A stretch of DNA of 64,000 bases from Ceratobasidium sp. AG-K (Eukaryota; Basidiomycota; Agaricomycetes; Cantharellales; Ceratobasidiaceae), in NCBI GenBank assembly GCA_037039685.1, contig JAWNGF010000003.1, positions 3,224,001-3,288,000 of the forward strand, in the 5' to 3' direction. Both the position numbers and the translations under genes were made by a program. Under the pieces are notes generated by a model. It saw only the letters and a program-made list of their open reading frames with translations, was not told the origin of the DNA and made no database searches. This document shows positions 10,215 through 19,484 of this stretch, piece by piece; position 1 is the stretch's first letter; each line of letters starts with the position of its first letter.

Positions 10215-12202
10215 CCTTCTTTTCCCGAGTCTTCCGTAATTGTTGCCTCCCTTCCTTTGACGCTAGGTTCCGTCGTTATCCATTCCTTGGACGGGCATTT
10301 GAATGAACGGTGTCCTTCCTGTCCGCACTTCAGGCAGCGGTTGGTTGCTATCCTTGCTTTGTATACTTCGTCAGGCAGCCGCTTTGTAGAGGATTGTCCG
10401 TTAGTGGTTGGCTGGGCTGCCTTCTTCCCTGTCGAGGTCTTGATTTGTTGCAATTTCTGGTCAATAGAGATTGCAATTGAGATCCACCGGTCGAGGGAAA
10501 GTTCTCGTTCTGTTCCATCTTCGTTGATCAGGGTTAGCTCGAAACGAGCTAGTTCGGTTTTCACTTCAGGCTTCAACCCTTCCTTGAATTGGTTGATCAG
10601 CGCCTCCTGTCCCCAATTTACGTCTACCAGAAGGTATCGGAATTCCGAAGCATAGTTTGCTACAGAGTTGTTTTGTTTGCATTTTCGGATATCCGATTCG
10701 GCTTTAGCTTTCTTGTTGGGGTCACTGAATTGTTCCATGAAGTGAGCCTTGAAACTTCCCCATGAGGTGAGGTTTTGGTTATTTTCCCTTTGGTTGAGCG
10801 ATCGCAAAAGTACTTGTGCCCAGTGAGTGGCAGCTTTGTTCTCGGATTTGAAGTTTGCTAGGGCTTCGCGGATCCTTTCCTCGCTGGAAGTGTATTGGTC
10901 GCCTAGGCGTAAAAAGTAGCTTTCCATTTGTGTGATGAACATTTCGGCACCTTCCCCTTTCTTTCCGTCGAAGGCTTCTGGACGAGTCACTTTGGGACGA
11001 CGTGGTCCGCTACCGGTGTTTGGGTTTTCAGTCAGCCGTTGGATTCTTAATTCTAATTCGTCGATCCTGGTAGATTCCGCATCTGGATGAGGTGGAGAAT
11101 TTGATCGCCTAGAGGGGATCCCGTGCAGGGATGCTTCGTCCATTTCTTCCCGCATGTTGTTGATGGTTTCCTGAACTTCCGTGATTTTGGTCGTGAAGGA
11201 GGCTCCCTCCTGTTGTAAGGTTTCTAGTCCTTGTGTTACTGCCTCATTCCATTTGAGTTGCCCTTGTCTGGTAGTGTTGAGTTCCTCGCGTACATTATTC
11301 ACTAATCCTTGGGTGTTGGTAACTTCGTTTTGGAGGCGGGTTACATCTTGTCCGACTAGGAAGGAATTATGTTCGCCATTTCTTGCCGAGTTCAGGATGT
11401 CCGTTAAGGTTCCTTGTAGGGTGTTGATGGAGTCGTTAAAGATTTGTTGGTTGTTTGCTAGAACTTGTGTGGCTTGTTCTAGACCACTAAGCCTCCGATC
11501 TATAGTGACTCTCATTCCGTCTATAATCCTAATGGTAGCGTTGTGTCTTCCTTCTAGAAGGTCGTCTAAGTCATCTAAATTGCTAATTACAGTCCTTCCG
11601 CTGGAGCTGGAACTAGAACTTGAGCTTCCTGGGTTACCGGCGCTTTGCTGTACCGGGGCTGATTGTTCGGAGTAACCCTGTGGGATGTATGGTGGTGCTG
11701 GAATAGCCGGTGTGACTGGCTGGGAAGCCACTGGAATTGGTCCTGCGTTGGTGATGGTTCCTCCAATTTGAGGAACTGTAGGGACATTGGAAATGTGTGG
11801 TGTAGGAGGAGGTCTAATGGGGACAAGCGATACACCCCCATGAGCTTCGGGTTGGGGGGAGAAGTACTGGCTTCTAGTTCCTAACGGCCACAAGGGACGT
11901 GATGGCCCTGGAGTTGCGGTTGGAATACGAATTACAGCCGGGGTGGGGTCGTTCGTGAGATCTCCTGGTTCTCTGTTTGTGATAGTGGGTTCTTCCTCTT
12001 GTACCGTTGTCATGTCCGGAATGCCGAAAGCTCCCGGCATTGATGTTTGACTTTGGGGGCGTGATCGGGCGGGTCCTCCCGCTTGAGTTTGTGCAATATC
12101 TTGCTCGTTTAGTGATCCTGTGGGCCTTGCTGCCCGACTGGGTCCTCTTCTTGTTGATATAACGGATGAGGGACGTGACCCTCCATCTTCTTGAATAGAC
12201 AT
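10202..12202 (-). CDS. A2 gag
   Basis: Gag of 666 residues starting at ATG 12202 (MSIQEDGG), 29 bp inside the 5' LTR edge. The first 200 residues are Pro/Ser-rich with a Ser run. A helical, coiled-coil-like stretch follows (about 220-370), then the capsid region with RPEAFDGKKGEGAEMFI and the retrotransposon-gag pattern. A zinc knuckle CLKCGQEGHRSFKC (CX2CX4HX4C) lies near residue 625 and would bind element RNA. The ORF is intact and very close to A3 gag. The stop is followed by pol in the -1 frame. Confidence 0.95.
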   Translation of the reverse strand: MSIQEDGGSRPSSVISTRRGPSRAARPTGSLNEQDIAQTQAGGPARSRPQSQTSMPGAFGIPDMTTVQEEEPTITNREPGDLTNDPTPAVIRIPTATPGPSRPLWPLGTRSQYFSPQPEAHGGVSLVPIRPPPTPHISNVPTVPQIGGTITNAGPIPVASQPVTPAIPAPPYIPQGYSEQSAPVQQSAGNPGSSSSSSSSSGRTVISNLDDLDDLLEGRHNATIRIIDGMRVTIDRRLSGLEQATQVLANNQQIFNDSINTLQGTLTDILNSARNGEHNSFLVGQDVTRLQNEVTNTQGLVNNVREELNTTRQGQLKWNEAVTQGLETLQQEGASFTTKITEVQETINNMREEMDEASLHGIPSRRSNSPPHPDAESTRIDELELRIQRLTENPNTGSGPRRPKVTRPEAFDGKKGEGAEMFITQMESYFLRLGDQYTSSEERIREALANFKSENKAATHWAQVLLRSLNQRENNQNLTSWGSFKAHFMEQFSDPNKKAKAESDIRKCKQNNSVANYASEFRYLLVDVNWGQEALINQFKEGLKPEVKTELARFELTLINEDGTERELSLDRWISIAISIDQKLQQIKTSTGKKAAQPTTNGQSSTKRLPDEVYKARIATNRCLKCGQEGHRSFKCPSKEWITTEPSVKGREATITEDSGKEGVSL

Positions 12203-12216
12203 GTTTGTGTGTTATT

Positions 12217-12229
12217 AAGCTTGTTTTGT
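12217..12229 (-). promoter_or_regulatory. Self-complementary primer-binding site of A2
   Basis: Two nucleotides inside the 5' LTR edge, the minus strand reads ACAAAACAAGCTT. Its first 12 bases are the exact complement of AGCTTGTTTTGT in the LTR (12392-12403), which lies about 34 nt after TATATATA and so should be the transcript start. No match to a tRNA 3' end (TGG start) is present. Confidence 0.85.
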
Positions 12230-12231
12230 AA

Positions 12232-12686
12232 TGTCGTAAGCTTCTTCTTGGTGGCTATGAGACAAGCCGCGATGGAGAGTGGACGGCACTAAGACCTAAG
12301 TGACCTCTTGAACCGCAACACACTTAAGCGTCTGTAGGCTCTTGAGGGTAGGGGTGGTTCTAAGTGTCACTCAGAGGGGATGTTTGACGAGACAAAACAA
12401 GCTGGGGTTACCAGGCTTGTTGGTCTTCTATATATATCCAGAAAGTGGCCGAGTCATACAAGGCGCAGCCACATGAGTCATACAAGACAGCCAGTCAGGA
12501 GTGTCCAAGTGAGTCATGCTGTATGAACAGACATGACTCGTACAAAGCACAGCCGCATTACATAATGTAACAGAACAACCACAAGAAGGTGGCAACGCGG
12601 CAAACAGAAACAGAAACACAACACAAAGAAGGGGACAGGCGGGCGAGACAATAGGCGAGTCTGATGGAGTGAGCTGGCTCACGACA
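12232..12686 (-). repeat. 5' LTR of A2 (455 bp)
   Basis: Pairs with 5460-5914. The TATA box is at about 12430-12437 and the inferred R start at 12403. Compared with the 3' LTR the differences are CG/CA or CG/TG, in GACGAGAC, GCCGCATT, AACGCGGC and GAGTCTGA. Confidence 0.95.
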
Positions 12687-12691
12687 TATGT

Positions 12692-13309
12692 CCAATTCCT
12701 CTCTACCAAATATCATAAATCTTGTTTGGGCTGCAAGATCTTTTAATGGTGGGGACTTTCTTGTTGAGCTTGTGACAGCTTGTGAGTGCTCACAAGGTGT
12801 TACAAGCTGAAACAAGCCTTTTACTCAATGGTCTCCTGAGTGCTTCCATCAGGAAATGTCATTAGCACTGACAGTGATTAGATAGTTGATAAGATTTATC
12901 ACACTGGTGCAAGAATAACAACACAAATCAGTGCTGTCAACTTGAGTCGTCACTTGTCAAGGCCCATAAGACTGTTGCGACATGGTAATTGCATCACAAT
13001 GTGGGGGTGTCAATATAATACATCTAAGTGCCACTTCAGACTTATGTACTATGTGATTTATTATGAGTTTACTGATTGCACCACAATTGGCATACATACT
13101 TATTTGCTGAGTGCTGCTGCCCATTCATGTACTGTCCATGCTTGTGCTCCTGGGGTCTTCTCCTTGGTGTGTATACAGCACAAACTCTTGTCTGTGGGAG
13201 GGTCTGACAACATCTATTTAGTAGCTGTTGCTTGCTTTGCCATTCTCACATCCCCTCCCTCCTCCAGGCCACATGCCAAGTCCAACCAGCATATACTCAC
13301 CTCCCCCCT
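12692..13309. other. Interior of the inverted-repeat unit, right part; no gene recognised
   Basis: AT-rich, CpG-poor DNA joined to 5454 before A2 inserted. Frames such as 12942-13358 plus have no recognisable domain. Confidence 0.55.
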
Positions 13310-13652
13310 CATGCCAACATCAGCAAAAACCCGCCAAGGCTGGGAGTACTATAAATAAAGGGACTTTCAGGAATAGTAGTATATATCAGAGCACTTTATC
13401 TGGAGCAATTTGGAACATTTTGGGGCTCTCCAGAGTAGTTTGAATCACCACAGTGGATTTGGAATGCTCTAAATCACCCCATGTTTCTGAAAGCACTCCA
13501 AATCACCCATACCTGATTGAAAGCACCCAGTGCAGCTCCAAATCACTTCAAATGCACCCTGAGAGTTCAAATCAGGCCAAATAATACAACCACTTATTGG
13601 CTCAATTAGCCAATGTGTAAAATTCCATTTTAGGTAAATTTGATTTGATAAG
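13310..13652 (-). repeat. Right arm of the long inverted repeat
   Basis: Reverse complement of 3620-3960 with a few mismatches. The outer end at 13652 is a lower bound, because the left arm is truncated at 3619 and the true terminus cannot be compared. Confidence 0.8.
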
Positions 13653-14419
13653 TCACATTTCAAGTACAAGCTATCTTTTGATCCAGCCATTGGATTGCCT
13701 GCCCCTGTGCATCAATGCAACTAAATGTTACAAAGTACCCCCAGGTTACATGAGGGGGTGCCATGCCAGCAAGTGGAACAGGGGGGAAGAGGAACTTGAA
13801 GAGAGGAGGTGGCACTTCAACTTAAAGTCAGGTGCTAATGGCCAAGTGGAGCTAAATCACCTTCCATTGTTGAAATTTCAAATTCATGAAAATTTGTCAG
13901 CAGATGCACACAGTCTCAAGTCTCAGGCTTCCCAAATATGGTAGCCAAACTGTATTTGGACAAAAAATGAGCAAAATATTTGCAAAATACTTTCCCAGAC
14001 ACAAGTCTTTTTGATGAAAAGCTGCCTGAAATGGTAAATTTGCAATTGTGTGTTCAATTAGAATCCCCTCTTATCAACATACAGGGTTTCATCACTGATT
14101 TGACCAATTGATCTGAGGTGATTTGGGACCTACTAGGCTGATTGGGGTGCTTTGGAGCAGCCTTGGGTGATTTGGAGCAACCCAGGTGATTTGGAGTGCT
14201 TTGAAACTTGGCCCCTAGACTGACAAGTTTTTAGAGTGCCCCAGAGCACATCACTAATCAGGCTGCCACAAGCCCCCAGAGGCTGCTTGCTTGGAACATG
14301 ACCTTTTTGATAATTTCAAAGACTTCAAAATCATTGGAGGTTTTGTGATAAGGCTGGATGTGGCACAGGACCTGCCTGGAGATCAGTTATTAGCTTTGTT
14401 GATTTCAGAGCAGTGAATT
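13653..14419. other. CpG-depleted non-coding stretch with GATTTGGAG repeats
   Basis: No gene seen. At 14100-14200 the motif GGTGATTTGG recurs several times, resembling the motif runs in the inverted-repeat arms, so this may be a further diverged piece of the same repeat family. Confidence 0.45.
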
Positions 14420-15062
14420 TGGACACTACTTGGACCCACTTCAAGAGCAATACAGCCATAGGCCCACATATCAAAAGCAGGTGTGGGTGTCATGGCATCA
14501 GAAACCAATAGTTCTGGGCTCATGTACCTTAGTGTTGCTCCAAAGGGTGAGGACCAGCTCCAGTCTCACAGTTGGTTGTAGGGCATTCACAAGCAACTGA
14601 AATCACAGATCATTGCCTGATCACTGGCTGTGAGGGGAATGTTGTGCCATTATTGAGCTTGCACCAGAGTTTGAACCATCAGGGGAGATCGCTTACTGAC
14701 TTGACATCACCATGGGCAATTGGATCAGGCTTGAGGTCATGCATGTAACTTAGCCCCTTTAGTGTTTCTGTCAGCTAGGGATACTGTCAATGTCAAAGAA
14801 AGCTCTGCCATGTTAAATTGCCATCTTTATATGTTTTAGCAGCAGTCTCTTTCTGGTCAGATACTAAAAGTTGTCAGGTTTATGCATTAAAATCACTGAA
14901 TTTGGTTGCCAGTGGCCAAGCTACTTACATCTTGGAGATGCCAACTGCAGAGTTCACATACTGGGGACAGTAAGGGTCCAACCCATGAATGATTCCTAGC
15001 ACCCCAATTATGTTGGCGCAGCCACTAAGGGTATGCCAAATCTCAAGCTCATGAGCAAGTTG
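14420..15062 (-). pseudogene. Decayed protein-kinase gene relic (tyrosine-kinase-like)
   Basis: Kinase landmarks appear in the correct order on the minus strand, in segments separated by intron-like gaps and stops. Helix C-like ELEIWHTL then NIIGVLGI lies at about 15060-14985, ending at a GTAAGT donor. GLSYMHDL and the catalytic loop IAHGDVKS are at about 14760-14697, followed by GTAAGC. ICDFS, at the DFG position with Gly replaced by Ser, is near 14615. GATLRYMSPELL and DMWAYGCIALEV are at about 14540-14425. The HGD form of the catalytic loop and DMWAYGC are common in the large TKL-type kinase families of Agaricomycetes. TGA stops lie between DFS and GATLRY. It is not functional. Confidence 0.65.
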
Positions 15063-16037
15063 CTATTCAGTGATATCAGCTCAATATGGAGCTAAGCCAC
15101 TATCACCATGCTTACTGTCTGCAACCTAAGCTTGTATTTACAATCTTGACTGTCAAAATCTTTTGCACTGACACATTTTACTGCAACCTATGCAAATAAA
15201 TGGTTTGGCACATTGGTTATGGTTTCATGCAAACATACCTTGATTACGCCACTACCCTTGGATTGGTAGGTACTGCTGCTTGTCATATTTAGTATCATGT
15301 ACTCTCCTGCAAAGTACACATGCCAATTGCACTAGATACTTACCAAAATATGTCTGCAGAGCCCCCAAACTCTGCCTCTTGGTACTGATATGCTGAGATT
15401 GGGTTGATGCTGACTGATGCAGTGACGTTGTTGACAATGGGCCAGTTCAAGCCTTGTGGCTCCAACAGTGGGTGCATGCTAGTCATTTGGAGCCCAAGCG
15501 TTGTTTTCAGAGTGAAGAGGGGGGCATTGGACCAGAGCCTGGGAGCCTAAGAGTCTTACTCAAGGATGAAATATGAAGTCTACCATAATGCCGATTTAAG
15601 ATTGTGTCCTGTGCTTGCATGCACTGAAAGGTTTTGAAGTGACACCAAGTTACTGAAATTCAACCACAGTGTAGAAGCTGGTGCCAATCTAATCAGTCCA
15701 CAAACAAGTTCAGCATCCTTGACTGTCAATACAACAAACCTTGTAATTTGCATGTAAGTCTTACTGGATTCATATCAAATGCTAATCAATTAGCCAACAA
15801 TAACCACCTTGAATATGGGTTAACACCCCCCTCAATGTTCCAGTTGATGTTTGTATTGGTGCAAGTAAGTTATTGGCTGGTGGTTGGCAAAGTCCGATCA
15901 TTGAGGACGGTGTGATGGTCATATAAAAATCATCGCAGCCGGCCTCGTGTAGTCCGAATCAAGATTTACGGCCATAACGGGATACCGAAGGTGCATAAAT
16001 GCATATCGTGTCTGAATCTAGGTATAGTTAGGGTAAA
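15063..16037. other. Intergenic, with a sharp CpG boundary near 15890
   Basis: No gene is recognised; part may belong to the 5' exons of the kinase relic. CpG dinucleotides are rare up to about 15885 and frequent immediately after, toward CLF1. Confidence 0.5.
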
Positions 16038-16337
16038 TCAACAACACTAACATTATGCACCCACCAACGCATGCAATGGTCCTTCGACGCGAGCGTGATG
16101 AACCTTCTCGATACCTGCGGAGGTATTAGCCACAGCTTTGAGTGCAACCCTCATTCGGAAAACACTAGAGACAGTATCACGGGCGATTGCTGAGCATCGT
16201 TTAGTAGTCACTCTAGGAAACCCGCCAAATATCGGAGCACAACAGAGGTTGAGATCATGAAAGAACTCGTATTGAAACAAAATGTTATCCCAATTACATG
16301 ACCCCACGGTTGCACGCACCGGCGCCAAGCCAAACAC

Positions 16338-18893
16338 TCATTCCGAATCACTATCCTCGGCACGTGCCGGTTTTCCATCTGCCTCTCCATCTGCCTCTCC
16401 GTCCGCATCCTGGTCCGAGTCCGAGTCGGCACCCGTATTGGCTTGGGCATTTTTCCAGGCATGTGCCATTTGCAAGAGTTTGAACGAGGTGGGATTCGCG
16501 TCGCGCTCGTCGTCGGCGAATAGCATGTCCCAATCTATCAACAGACCGTGTGAGAAATGGAATGCGGGATGAATTAGGGTGATACGCACATTCCTCGAGT
16601 GCGCCACTCTCGTCGGCCTTGCGCCACCGCTTGATGATTTGAGGCATCATGCCCTGCACCTTGGCGACCTGCTCTTCCGTGCCATGTTCCGCCTCGAACG
16701 ACTTCCACGACTCCAAAAGCACGACTCGCTAAAAACCCATAAACATCCCGCAAAAAATCGAAACATGGCAACCCACCTCTTCCTTGAGCCCACGCTGTCT
16801 GAGGCTATTATACCCCTCCTGGAACACCTCACGCGCCTTTTCAGGATCACCCTCGGACGTCTCCACCTCACCCCCTTCCTCGTCCTCGTCTCCGACCATC
16901 CGCGCGGCCTCGAACAGCGCAAACGCGATCCAGACCTTGACATGGCCGGTACGTTCCAACAAGCGGCGGTAGAGCGCCCGGGTGCGTTCGCGCTCGCGTT
17001 CTTCAAACTCGAAATCAATGTACGCTTTCCAGAGGAGTTCGGGCATGTCGAGGGCGGATTGGGAAATGGCGAGTTCAAAGAGGGCACGTGTGCGGGCAAG
17101 GTCGCCGAGGGTGGTTTCGAGTTCAGCGAAACGGATCCAGGCCGAGGTGTTTGTGGGGTCGTACTATGGAGGGATTAGCATTGTGGCATTCAGGAGTGCA
17201 AGGGCGCGGGATGACTTGCCTCGAGGTATTTTTCGTATAGTTTGCGGACTCGGTCAAACTCTCGTAACTATGAAGACAGGTTAGTAGAGGCGGGCAAAAG
17301 ACCAGTAATAAAACTCACCTCCAGCTCGAGTTGAATGTATCCCTTGAACAGCGCTTCCTTGGGACACATTCCGATCGCCGCACCAAGTAGTTTTCTCGCA
17401 GCCGTAAGATCAAGTTGCCTAATCTCGAAACGAGCCGCCATAATCCAGAGTTTGGCAAACGTGAACTGTCGGTGGGGAACGACCTTGATCGCCGTGGTAT
17501 AGATTTGACGCGCTCGAGATACGTCCTGTAGAAAATTTGAGTGACGAGTACGACCAAGGGCACAAAAGCAGTCGACTCACCTTGGTCTCCATTTCCTCAA
17601 ATACGGCATAGTTTAACCACAGGAAGATATATCTCCTCCAATGCCGTTTTTCTCCACCAGGAGGTATCTGCGCCACGGCTCGCTCATACACGTCCCGTAC
17701 ACGTTCGACGCTTCCGGCTTCTCCTGACCCACTGCCGCTGACGTCCAGCCCATCCTCCTTGGCAGCTCGGTAGGCTTCTTCCTCCAGACGAGTATAGTCG
17801 AACCAGACATCATAATTACGCGAATCCTGTTGTAGCTCGTCCTCGTATTGGATGCGGCGACGGCCAAGGACTGCAGCTTCGGCACCAGAGCGCTCGCCAT
17901 GCTGTTTCTCGAACTTGGTATAGGCAGCGAAGAGCGGGGCTGAGATGGATCGGGGAACGCGCGACAGAGCAAACTGCAAGATAGTTAGCATCACGCACTA
18001 GCTGATCTAGCTGCACCGACGTACCTTGTAGATCACCCGAGCGCGATCATACTCCTTTAATCTCGTCTCCATCTTGGCAAAAGCAGCAAACACCGCCTGT
18101 GCATGTGCCACCTCTTCTGCCCCATCTCCGAAAAACTCGAGCGCCGTTTGGAAAACCTCCCGGGCCTTGTCAAGCTTCCCTCGTTCCTCTTCAAACTTGC
18201 CCCACTTGACCCACACACGAGGTTCAGGTCGAATCGCAACCCAGCGCGCGTAGATCGCGGAGGCACGGTCCAGCTCGTTGTAGCGCTCCTCGAGCTTGAT
18301 GTACGCCTGCCACGCCTTGTCATCTGGTTCCCAGGCCATCCATCGCTCAAACACCTGTCGCGCACCGGGGACGTTTTGGAGGAGTTCCTCGAGATACACG
18401 TACTTGTACCATAGCTGGTCGACTCGTGGGAGTAGAGTGACTGCTCGGTCAAACAGATTGCGGGAGTGTTGCACATTCCTCGCTTTGAGTTCCTGTACGA
18501 GTCTTAGCAGCAGCTCAAATTTTACAACTCGTCACTTACCATTTCTGTATAGCTCAGCCATAACCGCACCTCGCGCGCATCCACATCCAGCGCACGTTCG
18601 TACACACTTCGAGATCGGTCATATTCGCCCTGGCTAGCCTCCCAGCTTGCATACGACTGCCATTCCTTGACACTCCCTCGCGTCCTCCTGATCCGCTCCT
18701 CGAACTCTTTGCGTTTTCGGCCGCGGTATTCATGGAGTTCTTCGAAATCCTCGACTCGTTGCCTGGGGGCCTTGAATGAGGTGTCTTGTCGCTCTTGAGC
18801 CTCTCGGAGAAGTTGCTCGGCGGTGATCTGAACGGCGGCCGGCGCCCTGTTCTTGACTCGGGGCGCGCGGTTCTCGTTCTGGCGGTCGGCCAT
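16338..18893 (-). CDS. CLF1: Pre-mRNA-splicing factor CLF1 (Crooked neck/Syf3 family), 8 exons
   Basis: Exons, in order: 18893-18540, 18492-18025, 17973-17581, 17525-17319, 17267-17220, 17163-16777, 16728-16590, 16534-16338; these join to 731 codons (730 residues). All introns are GT-AG except intron 5 (17164-17219), which has a GC donor (GCAAGT). The product consists of HAT (half-a-TPR) repeats such as [37 protein letters not shown] and [16 protein letters not shown], the hallmark of CLF1/CRNKL1, a Prp19-associated (NineTeen) complex scaffold needed for spliceosome activation in the nucleus. The C-terminus is acidic with repeated DGEADGEAD. The start MADRQNENR was chosen because the next upstream in-frame ATG adds a poorly conserved ten residues. 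Length agrees with fungal CLF1. The gene is CpG-rich and undamaged, unlike its surroundings. Confidence 0.93.
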
Positions 18894-19171
18894 GGTCGAG
18901 TGCGGGTGGTGTTTTGTTGACACGTGACTGATGGCGCTTATGTCTCAAGGCTTTGGCGCGCCCAATGTTAGCTTGCAACCAGCCATCGCCGGAGGTATCA
19001 GCGTCGTAGACGACTCCCAACGCATTTTTTATGAACATTACCTCTAGTAAAAATATATCAGCAGCCATTCAATTTTTCCTTGTAAATGTGCAGAAAAAAT
19101 CTTAGAAAAATCACCTTCCGAGTGCCAATTAGCATACACAAATCCCAGAACACCACTATTTCAACGCTTTA
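18894..19171. other. Upstream region of CLF1; no gene seen
   Basis: About 280 bp between the CLF1 start codon and the end of the CHAT relic. It presumably contains the CLF1 promoter; I recognise no TATA box or other defined element. Confidence 0.4.
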
Positions 19172-19440
19172 TTACGAACCAATATGTATGAAAGGTTTCC
19201 GTCTTGCCATCCACAGAAGCTCCGCATGTACTTTATCTGCCACCTCTGGACTATCCTCGTCTTCAGTACCCCACGTTGTACCAACCACACTTGGGCAGCC
19301 TGCCATGAGCATCCCCGCAGCAGGGTGTACCCCCCTATCTGGCCTGTTTTGGTCTCCTGCTACCGTCTGACAGGGGGAGAGGAGTATACATGTTTTTATT
19401 GCGCTATAAGGACAAGTAAACCCTTTCCACAGTGAGGTAT
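19172..19440 (-). pseudogene. Relic of a third CHAT-domain gene, C-terminal fragment
   Basis: The minus strand from about 19378 to the TAA at 19172-19174 reads CQTVAGD, then GMLMAGCPSVVGTTWG, then EDEDSPEVADKV, and ends PFIHIGS before the stop. This is the CHAT C-terminus found in the genes at 19485 and 62077. About 30 residues before PFIHIG are missing relative to the other copies. Sequence upstream of CQTV (19379-19440) is only faintly similar. It sits tail-to-head behind the next CHAT gene, so a local tandem duplication is likely. Confidence 0.8.
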
Positions 19441-19484
19441 GTCAAAAAACCGAACAATCGAACAAAGCCTAGGACCTATCCGAC

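Larger units (their letters stand above)
5460..12686 (-). mobile_element. Full-length Ty3/gypsy chromovirus A2 (7227 bp)
   Basis: Complete minus-strand element with two 455-bp LTRs, a self-complementary PBS, gag, pol with chromodomain, a third ORF and a polypurine tract. The target duplication TATGT is at 5455-5459 and 12687-12691. The LTRs differ at four positions that I can see, all CG versus CA or TG. Gag and pol are open, making this the best intact copy of family A in the window and possibly mobile recently. It inserted inside the inverted-repeat unit. Confidence 0.96.

Noticed and set aside
11181..11675. 164-codon plus-strand ORF
   Set aside because: Antisense shadow of A2 gag; the same occurs opposite A3 gag at 42799-43101.
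16053..16337. 94-codon ORF after CLF1
   Set aside because: Lies in the probable 3' UTR directly after the CLF1 stop and shows no domain.
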